Source of the DNA: Nemophila menziesii
Lineage: Eukaryota; Streptophyta; Magnoliopsida; Boraginales; Hydrophyllaceae
DNA length: 64,000 nt
Reading direction: 5' to 3'
Assembly: GCA_029959085.1 (NCBI GenBank)
Contig: JARWIR010000002.1
Span: 42,776,233-42,840,232, forward strand
A program made the position numbers and the translations under genes. Position 1 is the first letter of the stretch. Every line of letters starts with the position of its first letter. Shown here in pieces: positions 12,110 to 22,580 of this stretch. The notes under the pieces are model-generated. The model was not told the DNA's origin. It saw only the letters and a program-made list of their open reading frames with translations, and made no database searches.

Positions 12110-13260
12110 GAGCGTGAGGTAACCCGTCGAGCTTAACGACGTTAAACAAAAGCAAATTCTTTGTATATTAGTTGAGTTTTTAAATTTTCGCAATTTAGAA
12201 TAGTTTGATTTTCGTAATTTTAGTGTTTATTTTTAAGAAATGAGGAAGGGTAGTTGTTTTTGATGATTTCAGGGGTAAAAAGGTCATGAGTTTGGGGTCG
12301 ATAAGGCGAAAATAGGAGAAAAATAGGTTGGATGTCCAGGAGAAACCGGGTACCCGGTTTCGCAAAAACCGGGAACCCTGTTTTGGAGCTGGTACCAACC
12401 TTATACACGCAACACTTGGCGTTTTGGTTCACGACACAGCGTCGGAACCGGGTACCTGGATTTTCAAAACCGGGAACCCGGTTTTGGTGTTGTAACTTTT
12501 GAAAATCTCTGACCCAGCGTCTTGGTAGCTTGCGTTTTGCTGCGTTTTGATTCGCGCCATCGACACAAAACCGGGAACCCGCATTTGGCAAAACCGGGTA
12601 TCCGATTTCGGAGCCGTAATCTTCCAAAATCCCTGACTCAGCGTTTTGAGTAGCCGCGTTTTGGCGTGTTTTGACTCGCGCCATCGACAAAATCCGGTTA
12701 CCTGCATTCTACAAAACCGGGAACCCGGTTTCGGCGATTAAAAGTTCTGACCCTGCGTCTTGGGGTCCAGCGTTTTGGTGCGTATTGAGGCAAAAAAAAA
12801 ATTAATTTTCCGCCCCGTCACAGCGACGCGGAACCGGGTACCCGGATTTTCGAAACCGGGAACCCGGTTTTGATGCTGTGATGTCGGTTTTTGGGTGTTT
12901 AACCTAATTGTCTTAGCCTCTTCTGCAAGTTTTTACCTAAAACGCACCAATAGCATCCCCACCTCCGAAAATCATCAACAAAAACACTATATAGCATCAA
13001 ATCCTACCCTCTTTCACCACAAAAACATAAAATCAACTCACCTCCTCTCCAAAATAACATCAAATCCTTAGTTTTTCCCAAGATTCTTCTTCATCAAATC
13101 CTTAAATTAAACCCAATTCTTTCTTGTCCCATCCAAATTATACAAAACCCATCTCATATTCCACCTTGTTCTTAATTTCCTAAGCCTCAAAACATCAAAA
13201 TTTTAAACTTTTTCTCTAAGTTTTTCATTATTTGAAGTTTTGAGTTTGGGGTGGAAAGAG
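12110..13260 (+). other. Pol to ORF3 spacer of element 1
   Basis: This is non-coding DNA between pol and the third ORF. It holds the GC-rich palindrome array (12341-12875). A C/A-rich, T-poor stretch at about 12950-13240 then looks like an untranslated leader for ORF3; a similar leader survives in element 2 at about 44560-44860 (- strand). ORFs on the opposite strand across the array are by-products of its repeats. Confidence 0.7.
12341..12875. repeat. Five-unit array of paired CCGGG(T/A)ACCCGG palindromes
   Basis: Five units of about 100-140 bp begin near 12341, 12443, 12563, 12688 and 12828. Each holds two GC-rich near-palindromes of the form ACCGGG(T/A)ACCCGGT, linked by sequence rich in GCGTTTTG and CGCGCCATCGAC. 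The best one, AAACCGGGTACCCGGTTT at 12343-12360, is a perfect 18-bp palindrome. One lone copy lies downstream near 15384. The array is far richer in CG and CCGG than the surrounding DNA. The role is unknown. Confidence 0.85.
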
Positions 13261-14580
13261 ATGACTAACAGAACCGGTGATTTCCGAAGAACTGCTCCTA
13301 GAAGGAAAACCACCATTGGTGGTTCCCAAGACCAAGCTATCGAGATTCCTGATTCGCGTCCTAAACGTAAGATTGATGAGGTTAAGCTTGATCCGAAGAG
13401 AATAGAAATCACAGGACAAAAGAGAAGATTAATTGATGAGTTAGAAAGTGAGAAGGAGCAAGAAGAGGAAATTCAGAAGAACATTGAGAATGAAACTGAA
13501 CAAGAGGTTCCGGAAGTGCCAGTTCAACAGAAACCTCCGCGTGTGAAGATGTGGGCCCACAAGCCGAAGAGGGTTTATACTTGCTGGAATACTCAGGTTC
13601 GTGAACGAATTGAATTTTTGAAGTTTGGTGAGGAGACAAATTTTCCTAAGGGTATTATGAGTAGTGAACACAAGGAATATGCTGTGACATGTGCTAAGTT
13701 TGGTTGGAAGGAATTGCAAGAAAGGAAGCTTGAGTTTATTCCTACTTTTGTGCGAGAATTTTATGAAGGTTTAGCTACCTCCCGCGATGCAATTGATATT
13801 CGCAAAAAGGTAGTTCCTTTCTCTATTGAACGTATTCGGAAATCCTTGAAATTACCCAACTTTTCAGGACCATGTCCTTTCCAAGAAACTCTTAATGACC
13901 CTTCTTTCGATTTTGAATCCCTTTGGGGGACCGTGCTTGTTAATGGGGCTAGCCCAATTCCTGAAGGAGAAAGATATCCTGGACAGTTTTACAGCAGTAG
14001 TTTGACACCTCGTGCGAAGGTTTGGTCTCGTTTCATAATACCCACTTTCTTTGGTATTAAACACACTTCCGAGTTGAAGAAAGAGCATGTACTTGTTATT
14101 AAGTGTATTTTGGAGGAGAAACCGTTTGATGTTGCTAAGATTATTTATGATACAATCATGGAATTCGCGAAATCCCCAATGAAACAACAAAATCTGAAGT
14201 TCCCTTGCACTATTACTCAGTTGTGTCTAGACGCAAAGATTCCGCGAAAGAACGCATATATTGACGTTGTTTCAGTTGGTGTGAGTATAGCTTTGAGCAC
14301 GATCAAGAATATCCATGAGGTAGCAACACGAGCTACCAAAAGTCCTAGAACTCCTCTATCAAAGAAAGCAAAGACTGTTCCTGAGTTGGAATCGAAGATT
14401 CAGGTGTTGGAAGAGAATCAAGAGAAGATGATTGCTACCTTGGGAAACGTTACAAAAGAATTGAATCTACTTCGAAAATTGATCTTAGGCGTAAATACAC
14501 TTCAAAACGCGATTTATGATGCTGTGAAACGAGATAAAGGTCCAGAACGCAACACCGGTAACCAGCCTCGCGCTGGTTAA
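13261..14580 (+). CDS. Third ORF of element 1 (plant retrotransposon ORF in the env-like position)
   Basis: A 439-codon ORF starts at the ATG at 13261; an upstream in-frame TTG at 13240 is not needed. The N-terminus (about 1-110) is very basic then acidic, with a run of Glu-rich residues. The central region contains FVREFYEGL followed by KVVPFSIERIRKSL, which resembles the plant transposon-associated domain often annotated in Athila-type elements (PF20167, from memory). The C-terminal part (about 370-420) has heptad-like Leu/Ile spacing (ELESKIQVLEENQEKM), suggesting a coiled coil. No signal peptide or membrane segment is visible, so despite its position it does not look like an envelope protein. 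The frame is fully open although gag and pol are broken. The function is unknown. Confidence 0.75.
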   Translation: MTNRTGDFRRTAPRRKTTIGGSQDQAIEIPDSRPKRKIDEVKLDPKRIEITGQKRRLIDELESEKEQEEEIQKNIENETEQEVPEVPVQQKPPRVKMWAHKPKRVYTCWNTQVRERIEFLKFGEETNFPKGIMSSEHKEYAVTCAKFGWKELQERKLEFIPTFVREFYEGLATSRDAIDIRKKVVPFSIERIRKSLKLPNFSGPCPFQETLNDPSFDFESLWGTVLVNGASPIPEGERYPGQFYSSSLTPRAKVWSRFIIPTFFGIKHTSELKKEHVLVIKCILEEKPFDVAKIIYDTIMEFAKSPMKQQNLKFPCTITQLCLDAKIPRKNAYIDVVSVGVSIALSTIKNIHEVATRATKSPRTPLSKKAKTVPELESKIQVLEENQEKMIATLGNVTKELNLLRKLILGVNTLQNAIYDAVKRDKGPERNTGNQPRAG

Positions 14581-15985
14581 GATACGTTTTCTAAACTTTC
14601 CTCTTAGTGTAGACTAGTTTAAATGCTTTATTGAGTCTTTTCAAGTCGTGGGGACACGATTCATTTTTGAGTTTAGGGTGGGGTTCGTTGCCTCATCCCA
14701 GTTTTTATGTGTTATTTGTTTTATTTGCTTTAAATATAATAATTTTTGGAGTTGTGTTTGACTGTAGAAATTTTTAATTATCCCTTTAAGCATACTTTTG
14801 ATGAATCAACGATAGTAAATAGTGACATTTAGGGATTGATATAAAACGCATTCAGAATTGCATGCAAACATAGGTAATTAATATGAAAAATTAATGAACA
14901 ATGCAAATGAAGTAAGCTTGTACTTAAGGAATATGTTTGGTGTGTAGAAAGTGAAATCCTAATTAGTAGAGAACCCACCTAAATATGAACTAAAGACAAG
15001 CTGTGTACTTAGGAAAATGATAAGGGCAGTTCTTTGTTAGCCATTTGTGCCTTTTTAACCTTTTATCCCTTATGTTAATTATTATCCGTCTTAGCCCACT
15101 TTGAGCCTTTAGCCTTTTCTTTGTAGCCACGATATAAGCCATTATCCCTTAGATTATTAGGCATGACCATATGACCTGTACTTGAATCACAATCCTGAGA
15201 CATGTCTCGAGCTTGAGTTTGGGGTGGTGGGACCACTTATGGGGAATTTAATGGGTTGGGATCGATGTGCTTTGTATTGTAGCACAATTGCAGATGATAT
15301 ATACTTGTAATCCTTTGCCTGGAATGAAGAAAAATGAAAAAGAAAGAAAAAATGAAAAAATTCGAAAAATCGTACAGTAGAAACCGGGAACCCAGTTTGC
15401 GTCTGTACAAAAAAAAGAGAGAAAAGAAAAAGAAAAAAAAATATACGAATGAATAAAACATCCGGCAAAGTGGAATTTTTATGAAAATCATCTTGTTTAT
15501 AGTGGGTAGACATGGGACGCTAAATTGTTGCGTGTATGGGTGAGTGAGAACATCTTTTGAGCGTTAACTCAAGCTCGAGGACATTGTTGATGGTAAGTGA
15601 GGAGAGAGCCAAAAGCTCACTTCAAATTTACCAAATATACATCCACACCCGTCCTTAAGCCAATATTATAACCATAAAGACCTCGTGATTCCTAAGTGCA
15701 TACTGAATTTATGATTCTGTTGATAGGGAATATACTAGGTGGAGCGTTCAAAACGATTTAGGATTAATGACCACCCTATAGCCATCATACAGAGATGAGT
15801 ACAAGTGTAACCTTCAAGCATTGCAACTTTAATTTTATGATTGAGATTATTTATGTTTGATGTTGCATTGTCTATATTAGTTTCTAGAGTTTGCTATATG
15901 AGATTTATCTTAAGAATTGCTTTAGGGTTTATTTGTTAGCTTCTACTTGTTTATACGCTGACTTATACCCCTTTGTTTTGTTTTA
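14581..15985 (+). other. Untranslated 3' internal region of element 1
   Basis: There is no coding sequence. The region shares blocks with the 3' internal part of element 2, for example 'gtcgtggggacac' near 14645 (reverse complement near 43880) and the 'ggtggtgggacc' block near 15222 (near 43260 in element 2). An A-rich patch lies at 15330-15450 and a single palindrome copy near 15384. Confidence 0.7.
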
Positions 15986-16004
15986 CTTTGTCGGGACGAC
16001 AAAG
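15986..16004 (+). promoter_or_regulatory. Conserved stem-loop 17 nt upstream of the 3' LTR (element 1)
   Basis: CTTTGTCG, loop GGA, CGACAAAG: a perfect 8-bp stem ending 17 nt before the 3' LTR. Element 2 has a stem-loop with the same loop, stem length and spacing but different stem bases (42412-42430, - strand). Kept pairing with changed bases suggests an RNA structure, perhaps for packaging, plus-strand priming or 3' processing. The role is inferred. Confidence 0.75.
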
Positions 16005-16009
16005 GTTTT

Positions 16010-16021
16010 AGTTGGGGGTCT
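16010..16021 (+). promoter_or_regulatory. Polypurine tract region of element 1
   Basis: AGTTGGGGGTCT lies directly before the 3' LTR, and element 2 has GAGTTGGGGGTCT(T) at the same place. The G run is the probable plus-strand primer site. Confidence 0.7.
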
Positions 16022-17589
16022 TGATGTCTCCCTAATTGTTCTTATTTTCGACCCTTGGGAGACATCTTTTTTTGATGTTTATTTGAATATTTTGATAGAC
16101 TTTTGAGTTAAAAATACAATAATCCGGAATTTCCATTTTATTTCTAGTAATTTTGATTTATTAAACTTTTGCGCGTAATCTTGTATATTTTAGTGGAAAG
16201 TTTGTAGGTTTTGATTATTAGCTAGGAATGGAATCCGAGAAGAGAGTCAAATATCGTGATATGGAGTCAAGACTTGAAGATAAATCCCGAAGATATTATT
16301 TTTAGAGTTGAAAATCTATTTTCCAGGCCATAGATTGCTGATTTCGAGGTGCTTAAGAGCTGATTTAGCTGCTGACCTTTGAAGAGAAAACATTACTTAT
16401 CGAGTTACGGAATTTTAGAAACTGGATTGAGGTCAATCAGAGACATAACGAAGTGAGAAAAGCCGTTTTAGTGAAGGTGTATCAGCAGTTACGAGATTTT
16501 GGGCTTAGAATTTGGGCTTGGACATTTAATTAGTGTTTTATTAGTAGGTCCAAGCCCTAATCCGTTTTTACACTTATAAAAGGGGCCTTTGACTTTTATT
16601 TTTCACACAATTCACATTCCACAAGATTAAACATCAGAGAGAAGCAACAGAAGGAAGAAAGAAGAAGCTGCAAGAGCTGGAGAGGGTCTATATCTCCGTT
16701 CTCAGTCATTCCAACTTCGGAAATTAGGTTTCTTTCAATTTTAATTTTGTAATCAAATATGAATTCCATTTCAATTAATTTAGTTGTTCTTTTAATTAGC
16801 ACGAGCTAAACATTTATTAGCGCTTGAGAATGCTACATGGGTAATTCCCAAATCTTATTAAATTTCATATGTTGAATTTGGGTTTCTGTTAAATTAAATT
16901 AGATTGTGTCTTTTACTCTTTTCGATAAATTGAGAATATTTACTGTTTTTAGAGTCATGAACTAGGAACAGGTGTTAGTATCTAGGCTATTCCAATTAGT
17001 GGCAATTGGATCATCATGACGGAGGGTTTAGGTACAGAACCATTTATTCAATCTAGGATAGAAGCTATTGATTCTAACGAACTTAGCTAATTCTAGGGCC
17101 AATGAGGTAATAAAACTTAAACATCCAAAAGTGGATCATATTTACCCTGACGGGACTAGTGACACTCTAGGATCGCCTTATAGTCCACCCTGACGGGGGT
17201 ATAAGGAATTTAGAATCCCGACCATTGTAATTGACCAATTTAACCCTTAAACTACATAAGTTATGAAATAGGATTAGGAAGATCCCTTGCGTTCTCAAGT
17301 GCTACTTCTCATACTGCGTTTTACATCATTTTACTTGCGTCTTAGCTTTTAATTTCATTTTTCCCTTTAATCTTTTATTACTTAGGCTTTATACAATAAC
17401 CAAACAATCATTATTTCTTTACTTGTTTCCATAAGTGCAACCATTTATTACTTGTTAAACATTGTGATCAACCATCCCGTCATTGGAACGAATCTGTTTT
17501 ATCAACTATAATGCTTGGGACAACCGTACACTTGCGGTTGTGGTTCGATTATTTATTGCATTTATTTTAGAACACACAAAGGACCACCA
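16022..17589 (+). repeat. 3' LTR of element 1
   Basis: It is the same length as the 5' LTR (1568 bp) and collinear throughout. The opening inverted repeat is intact except for the last base of its right arm. TATAAAA is at 16575-16581. Differences from the 5' LTR are scattered single bases and short indels that cancel in length. Confidence 0.95.
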
Positions 17590-18179
17590 TTTGGTCTTGT
17601 AGATATGGGGTTCTTATCAATCACTATTTGTTTTGTTTTGCGTTAATGATAACATAACGACACTAGTTTAAGATAACCAAAGAAAGTGAAACAATTAGAG
17701 ACCATATCAAAAAAAAAGTCAAGCAAGGAAATCATAAATCCAAAATATTTAATGTATATAATAAGTTGCAACCTCTCAAAAATCACAAAAGCACCACCGC
17801 TTAATCCGACCAACCACCCACAAGTCATGTAAAAAAATTCCAACAATCTTCAGCTTCCTTCTCACATTATCTTTGCATTTCAAAAGTCTATATCAGAATC
17901 CTGCAAAATATTTCATATAATTAAATTTAAGTAATAAAATAAATATACATAAAATAAATAATTTAAATATATTGAAAAATATGGAGAAAGAAAAGTGAGT
18001 TTTCACCGAAGACATAAACTTCTTCAACAATTTCTCCTTTTGCATCTTATCCGAAGTATGACGTCCCATTGTCTTTTGTCTCTAATCAAACTACACATGA
18101 ATTTGCTTACGTCGCTAAAGAAAATTTTAAAAACTAAAAAATTATCTTAATAGACAATTACACAAAATAAAAGGAGTAA

Positions 18180-18540
18180 ATAAGCTATTAGGTCCTTTAT
18201 ATTTTTATCTTTGTGACAACTTAACACATTATCTTGTAACAGTAACCTTTTAGTCCCTAATTTTTTGAATTTGTGACAGTGTTAGTCCCTTTTTATTACA
18301 CTTACAGTATGACGGTTATTAAATCCACATGTCACCGTACAATTAATGTGATAAACAAACTAAATACCTCTAAATGTATCCTTTGTCTAATACGTTGTCA
18401 CAAAATTAAAACATAAGAGACCAAAAGGTTACATATTCAAGATAAAGGACTAACACTGTCACAAAAATAAAAAGATAAGGGACTTGAATGTTAAATTTTT
18501 TAGATAAAAGAATCAAATTGTCAAAATATGCAAAGACAGA
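18180..18540. repeat. Imperfect inverted repeat inside the NudC pseudogene
   Basis: The left arm contains 'gtgacagtgttagtccct' (about 18275-18292) and the right arm 'aggactaacactgtcac' (about 18447-18463). Weaker pairing of the flanking 'cctttatatttttatctttgtgac'-type sequence extends the arms. The total is about 360 bp, lying upstream of the C-terminal exon in an intron. It could be a MITE-like element; no clean terminal duplication was found. Confidence 0.5.
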
Positions 18541-18926
18541 GGATCAAATGAGTGAAGTAGTATCAAGAAACATACAATCATTTTCCAGTGCTAATTGCAT
18601 TATAAATCCATTTATTATAAGAAAAATGCACTACGAGTGCCTATATTATGCAAAATTGATGTGATAAACGATCAAAATACCCTTAAATGCATCCTTACCA
18701 TATTATGAAGGAAATACAACAAAGGGGCTACAGTTGTCACAAAATCAAAATATATGGGACTAAAAATATTACATTTATAAGATAAAGGACTAACATTGTC
18801 ACAAAATTGAAAAGATACGAGACTTTAATGTTACTTTTTAAAGATTAAAGGATTACATTGTCAGAATATGCAAAGACAAGGTACCAAATGATTGAAGTAG
18901 TATCAAGAAACATACAATCATTTCAC

Positions 18927-19690
18927 GACACTAATTGCACTATAAACCTTTAAATTATAAGAATATTGCACTACTAGTCCCTATATTATGTAAAAATTAC
19001 ACCTACAAGTCTCTATATTGTATTACACCCCCACAACCTAGCTTGGTGTTAATTGCACTATAAATGCCTATATTATGAGAAAATTGCACTTCATGTCCCT
19101 ATTTTATTCAAAAATTAAACCTAAAATCCCTATATTATGTAAAAAATGCATTACACACCCCTAAACCTAATTTAGGGCTAATTGCACTATAAATCCCTAT
19201 ACTATGTGAAAAATGCACTACAAGTCCCTATATTATGCAAAAATTACATCTAAAATCCTTATATTATGTAAAACAAAAATACACACATACCCCATCCCTA
19301 TTTGGAACTAATTGTATAACTCCCTAAATTATGAGAAAATTGCACTAGTTGTCCCTATATTATGCAAAAATTACACCTCAAAATGCCTATATATGCATTG
19401 CACTCAACCCTACCTAGTTCGGCGCTAATTGCACTATAAATCCCTATATTATTAGAAAATTTCACTACAAGTCCCTATTTTATACAAAAAAACACACACT
19501 TAAAAGTCCCTATTTTATGTAAAAGATGCATACATGCCCCCAATAACCCAGTTAGGCGCTAATTGTACTATATAACCTATATAATTAGAAAAATTCACGA
19601 AAGACCCCTAAATTATAAAATTACACTAATGGTCCCTAAATTATGTGAAAAAATGCTTTACATGCACCCCTGACCCATTTTGTCTCCACC
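18927..19690. repeat. Diverged tandem array of about 115-135-bp units (TTGCACTATAAATCCCTATATTATG)
   Basis: Six diverged units each open with a form of 'gctaattgcactataaa' (near 18929, 19051, 19179, 19307, 19424, 19558) and continue with 'ccctatattatg' blocks and a short C-rich end. The array sits in an intron of the NudC pseudogene. Related units occur in reverse orientation at 37320-37770, and fragments lie at 50150-50350 and 50900-51230. Confidence 0.75.
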
Positions 19691-21293
19691 CTAGTTTGCA
19701 AGTTAAAAATTAGCACAATCACCAAACTAAAAATACAATAGACTTAAACATTAGTTTTCCAACATAAAGGACCAATATGTCAAAACATGCAAACAAAAGG
19801 GGCCAAAATAGTAAAAACGTACCATATTTTTTCCACAGTTGATCTAGTTTTGGGATCCAAATCAAAGATTCTTGCTAGTTTCTTATTCATCTTTTTGAGT
19901 ATCCACTTCAGGCTTACCATTCACCAAACATTTCCACCAGCGCATTATATCTTTCTTTGTTAATTGTACATACACATATTTTTTCCCCTACAAAAAAAAT
20001 CACCCCTAACAAAAAAAACTGGCTACTCCCTTGTTTTCCTGTTTCAAAATTATGCCATGTGGCAAAGAAGCTTGAGGACCAAACTAGTAATAATTGCATA
20101 ATTCAAGGACCATATGGAAAATTTATTTAATTAGTAATAAGGAAATACATGCCACAAGGTGGATTTACTAGTGAAAAAGTGGGCACAATTTGTCTTTAGG
20201 AAGGGGACTAATGGTGGTAAATGAACAATGTTGTAGGACTAACTAAAAGGGATATAGTTAAGGGACTATTTGGGAAATTTTCCTTTTTTGGAATTTTTTA
20301 ATGTTAGAACCACCACTAAAAAAATCATAAAATACCCCTGAGATAAAGCATATATAGCAGAATAAGAACAAAGAAACGAACTAAGACCCCAAAAGAAATC
20401 ATTTGGTTTCACAGGCTTGTATAGTTCACCCTGCAAATATATTATTAACATCATAAACTAAATTTAAACATACAAATAAGAAAATTAAAAGAGCCTAAAA
20501 CCAAATAATGAGAAAAGAAGAATATAATCTTGCATCAATTATTGGAGGTCGACCCTTGATTCTAACTTTAAGACGATTCTTCTGGATTTCAAAAACAAAC
20601 CTTGATTTTGAGCCAGGTCGCACATGGATAGTTACATTAGCTTCTTGTAGAGTGTATGTTTATGGAACATGGATAATTACATTAGCTTCTTGTAAATTCT
20701 GAGTCCATGAGTAATTTTCAAAATCAAGTACATTGCCCTTATTTGGAACTAATTGGAAAATACAAACATAATTAATATAAGTGATATAAATATATACACA
20801 ATTTTAGTTTCATAATTATCACATATACGTACAAAAACAAAATTAATTGTAAGTATTCGAGATCCTTTACTACATAAACTAGTAATTTGATTGATTCGAT
20901 ATTTAAGAAAGCATATATACATGATTATAATGATATAATTAGCACATATAAATACACAAAAAAAATTAATTGTAATTACTCGAGATCCTTTACTACTCTA
21001 GCTAGTAACTTGATTACTTCAAGATTTAATAACACTACATACACGATTCCAGAGATAAAATTAACGAATAACATATATTACAGATAAAATTGATCGAAAG
21101 TACCACAGGGTCCTTTATAGAATCTACATCTTCGCTTTCCTTTTTAGATTTCACCTCCTCAGTCTTTCTTTTGCCTTTAGAAGCTTCACAACAGCCTTCT
21201 TCTTTGTCTCCTCGGCAACAGCGCGTTGATTTTCTTAATCACCTGCTTGACCACCACGTTGACATCGTTAACCGTGGAATCTCTTATTAGTGG

Positions 21294-22580
21294 AGCTTAA
21301 AATAGTGGTGAATTTCTCTCAAACAAGAGAGCTTAAAAGAACGATGAAATGATATATTTTGTACCATTTTCGATAATATAGTGGTAACACTTACGACCAC
21401 CTTCGAACGGTTAGGGGATCTGGCAATTTTAAATAATAATCAATTATATATGAAATTTTTTTGAGTTTATATGATTTTAAAAATAATTTTAGATAATTTT
21501 TTATGTCAAAAAATAGTTTCTTTTTTAATTTTTTGTATTAAAAAATAGATTTTTTTAATTATTTAGCCTAGGTCCGCCTATACCCACCTAAGACCTTCTA
21601 GAACATAGAGGCCGTCTGGGCATTTTTTGAAGGTACACTACATTCTAACGCCAAGATCGTGACAACACACATATTTGTATATATGCATAGTGTGATACTT
21701 ATATATATAACCATACTATTCTAACAAATAAGGATGTGAACACATGTTGATCACGTTATACTTTCTTAATGGTGAAGTTTCACAGTGCTCGACAAGTACA
21801 CTTGACGACCTTTAGTTTTATATATCTTGACTATTTTGATGACTAATGACCCATCATCCTATATTTATTAAGTGTGACATATTTTAGAGTATACCTATCA
21901 AATATGAATTCATCGTCATTGTTGACGAAATCACTGCTCATACTTCGAAGGAAGTACATAATACAAGTGTCGAGTTTATGGATATGATCAACGATATGGA
22001 TTTTAAGGCATTTATATCATATTTCCCTCCACAAGAATTTATATTGCAGGTGGGTTAGCCTGTCTCGCCCAAAATGACATATTAGTCGTCCTAAAAATAA
22101 TGTTAGTATTGAGAATCATATACTATAAGAACTGAATAAGCACCCAATAATACTTTGAATAATGGAACTTCCTTTAATGTCTCTAATTATTAGAAATATT
22201 GCACATAAACATATTTTAATTTACTTATAGAATAAAATAGTGAACTTGATGAAAAGAAGGAAGCAATATTTCAAACATTTAACAAAGTATATGTTGATAA
22301 CCCTTTCATTTCAATAATTAATATTGTACGCTCTTATGCTAAATATGTAAAGATATAATATGCACCAATTAGAAAAGATATCAAGGCCATAACAAAGGAA
22401 TGAAACTGAACATCAATGTTAATAGCATCTTGGAAAGTTCTGCAAGTTCTACTCTCCCAAAAAATGAAAGAGGCATGGCCATTTACTTCCCATATGACAT
22501 AAGACACTTACATATAGATCGAATTTTGCTAGATTTGTAATCTTGTCATGTTATATTTATGAGAAATTGATTAGAATATA
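21294..22580. other. Spacer with repeat Y copy 2; no gene seen
   Basis: 21310-21760 matches repeat Y at 5640-5940. The rest (21760-22580) is AT-rich with no ORF, RNA gene or recognisable repeat boundary. Confidence 0.5.

Larger units (their letters stand above)
6205..17589 (+). mobile_element. Athila-like Ty3/gypsy LTR retrotransposon, element 1 (11.4 kb)
   Basis: Two direct LTRs of 1568 bp each (6205-7772 and 16022-17589) begin with TGATGTCTCC and end with CCACCA. A tRNA-Asp-type primer site lies six bases after the first LTR and a G-rich polypurine tract lies before the second. The order is LTR, primer site, gag, pol (protease remnant, reverse transcriptase, RNase H, integrase), palindrome array, extra ORF, polypurine tract, LTR. 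Flanking bases TTTGT (6200-6204) and TTTGG (17590-17594) look like a 5-bp target duplication with one later change. The two LTRs differ by a few dozen bases by eye, so the insertion is fairly young. It cannot be autonomous because gag is cut short, the protease active site is gone and integrase is frameshifted. Confidence 0.95.
17880..21293 (-). pseudogene. NudC / BOBBER-type co-chaperone pseudogene with exons in order
   Basis: Exons of a plant NudC-domain protein can be followed on the - strand. A Lys/Glu-rich N-terminal linker lies at about 21293-21100 (KTEEVKSKKESEDVDSIK). The CS domain is at 20748-20534 (FENYSWTQNLQEA, QKNRLKV, PPIID). A short exon begins GELYKPVKPND at 20430. The next exon at about 19960-19810 carries RWWKCLVNGKPEVDTQK. 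A C-terminal exon at 18090-18000 carries KLLKKFMSS, and the last exon reads DSDIDF and a stop at 17880-17882. In the family the CS domain binds clients and Hsp90-type partners. It is broken: a 45-bp tandem duplication in the CS exon brings a stop, TAG replaces Gln in the FDQRQK segment, further stops fall in the 19.9-kb exon, and frames drift in the linker. The CS-exon donor reads GC instead of GT. Confidence 0.82.

Noticed and set aside
12220..12707. Overlapping - strand ORFs of 92 and 156 codons across the palindrome array
   Set aside because: They are open in two frames at once because of the repeated GC-rich units, and the amino acids simply repeat the DNA repeat. They run against the direction of the element.
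12341..12875. CRISPR-like appearance of a regularly spaced repeat
   Set aside because: The repeats are palindromic pairs with related, not unique, spacers, inside a plant retrotransposon, and there are no cas genes.
13409..14190. - strand ORFs under ORF3
   Set aside because: They are antisense shadows of a clearly coding + strand ORF.
13261..14580. Envelope protein for ORF3
   Set aside because: The position fits, but no signal peptide, membrane segment or Cys-rich ectodomain is visible. It is described as an ORF of unknown role.
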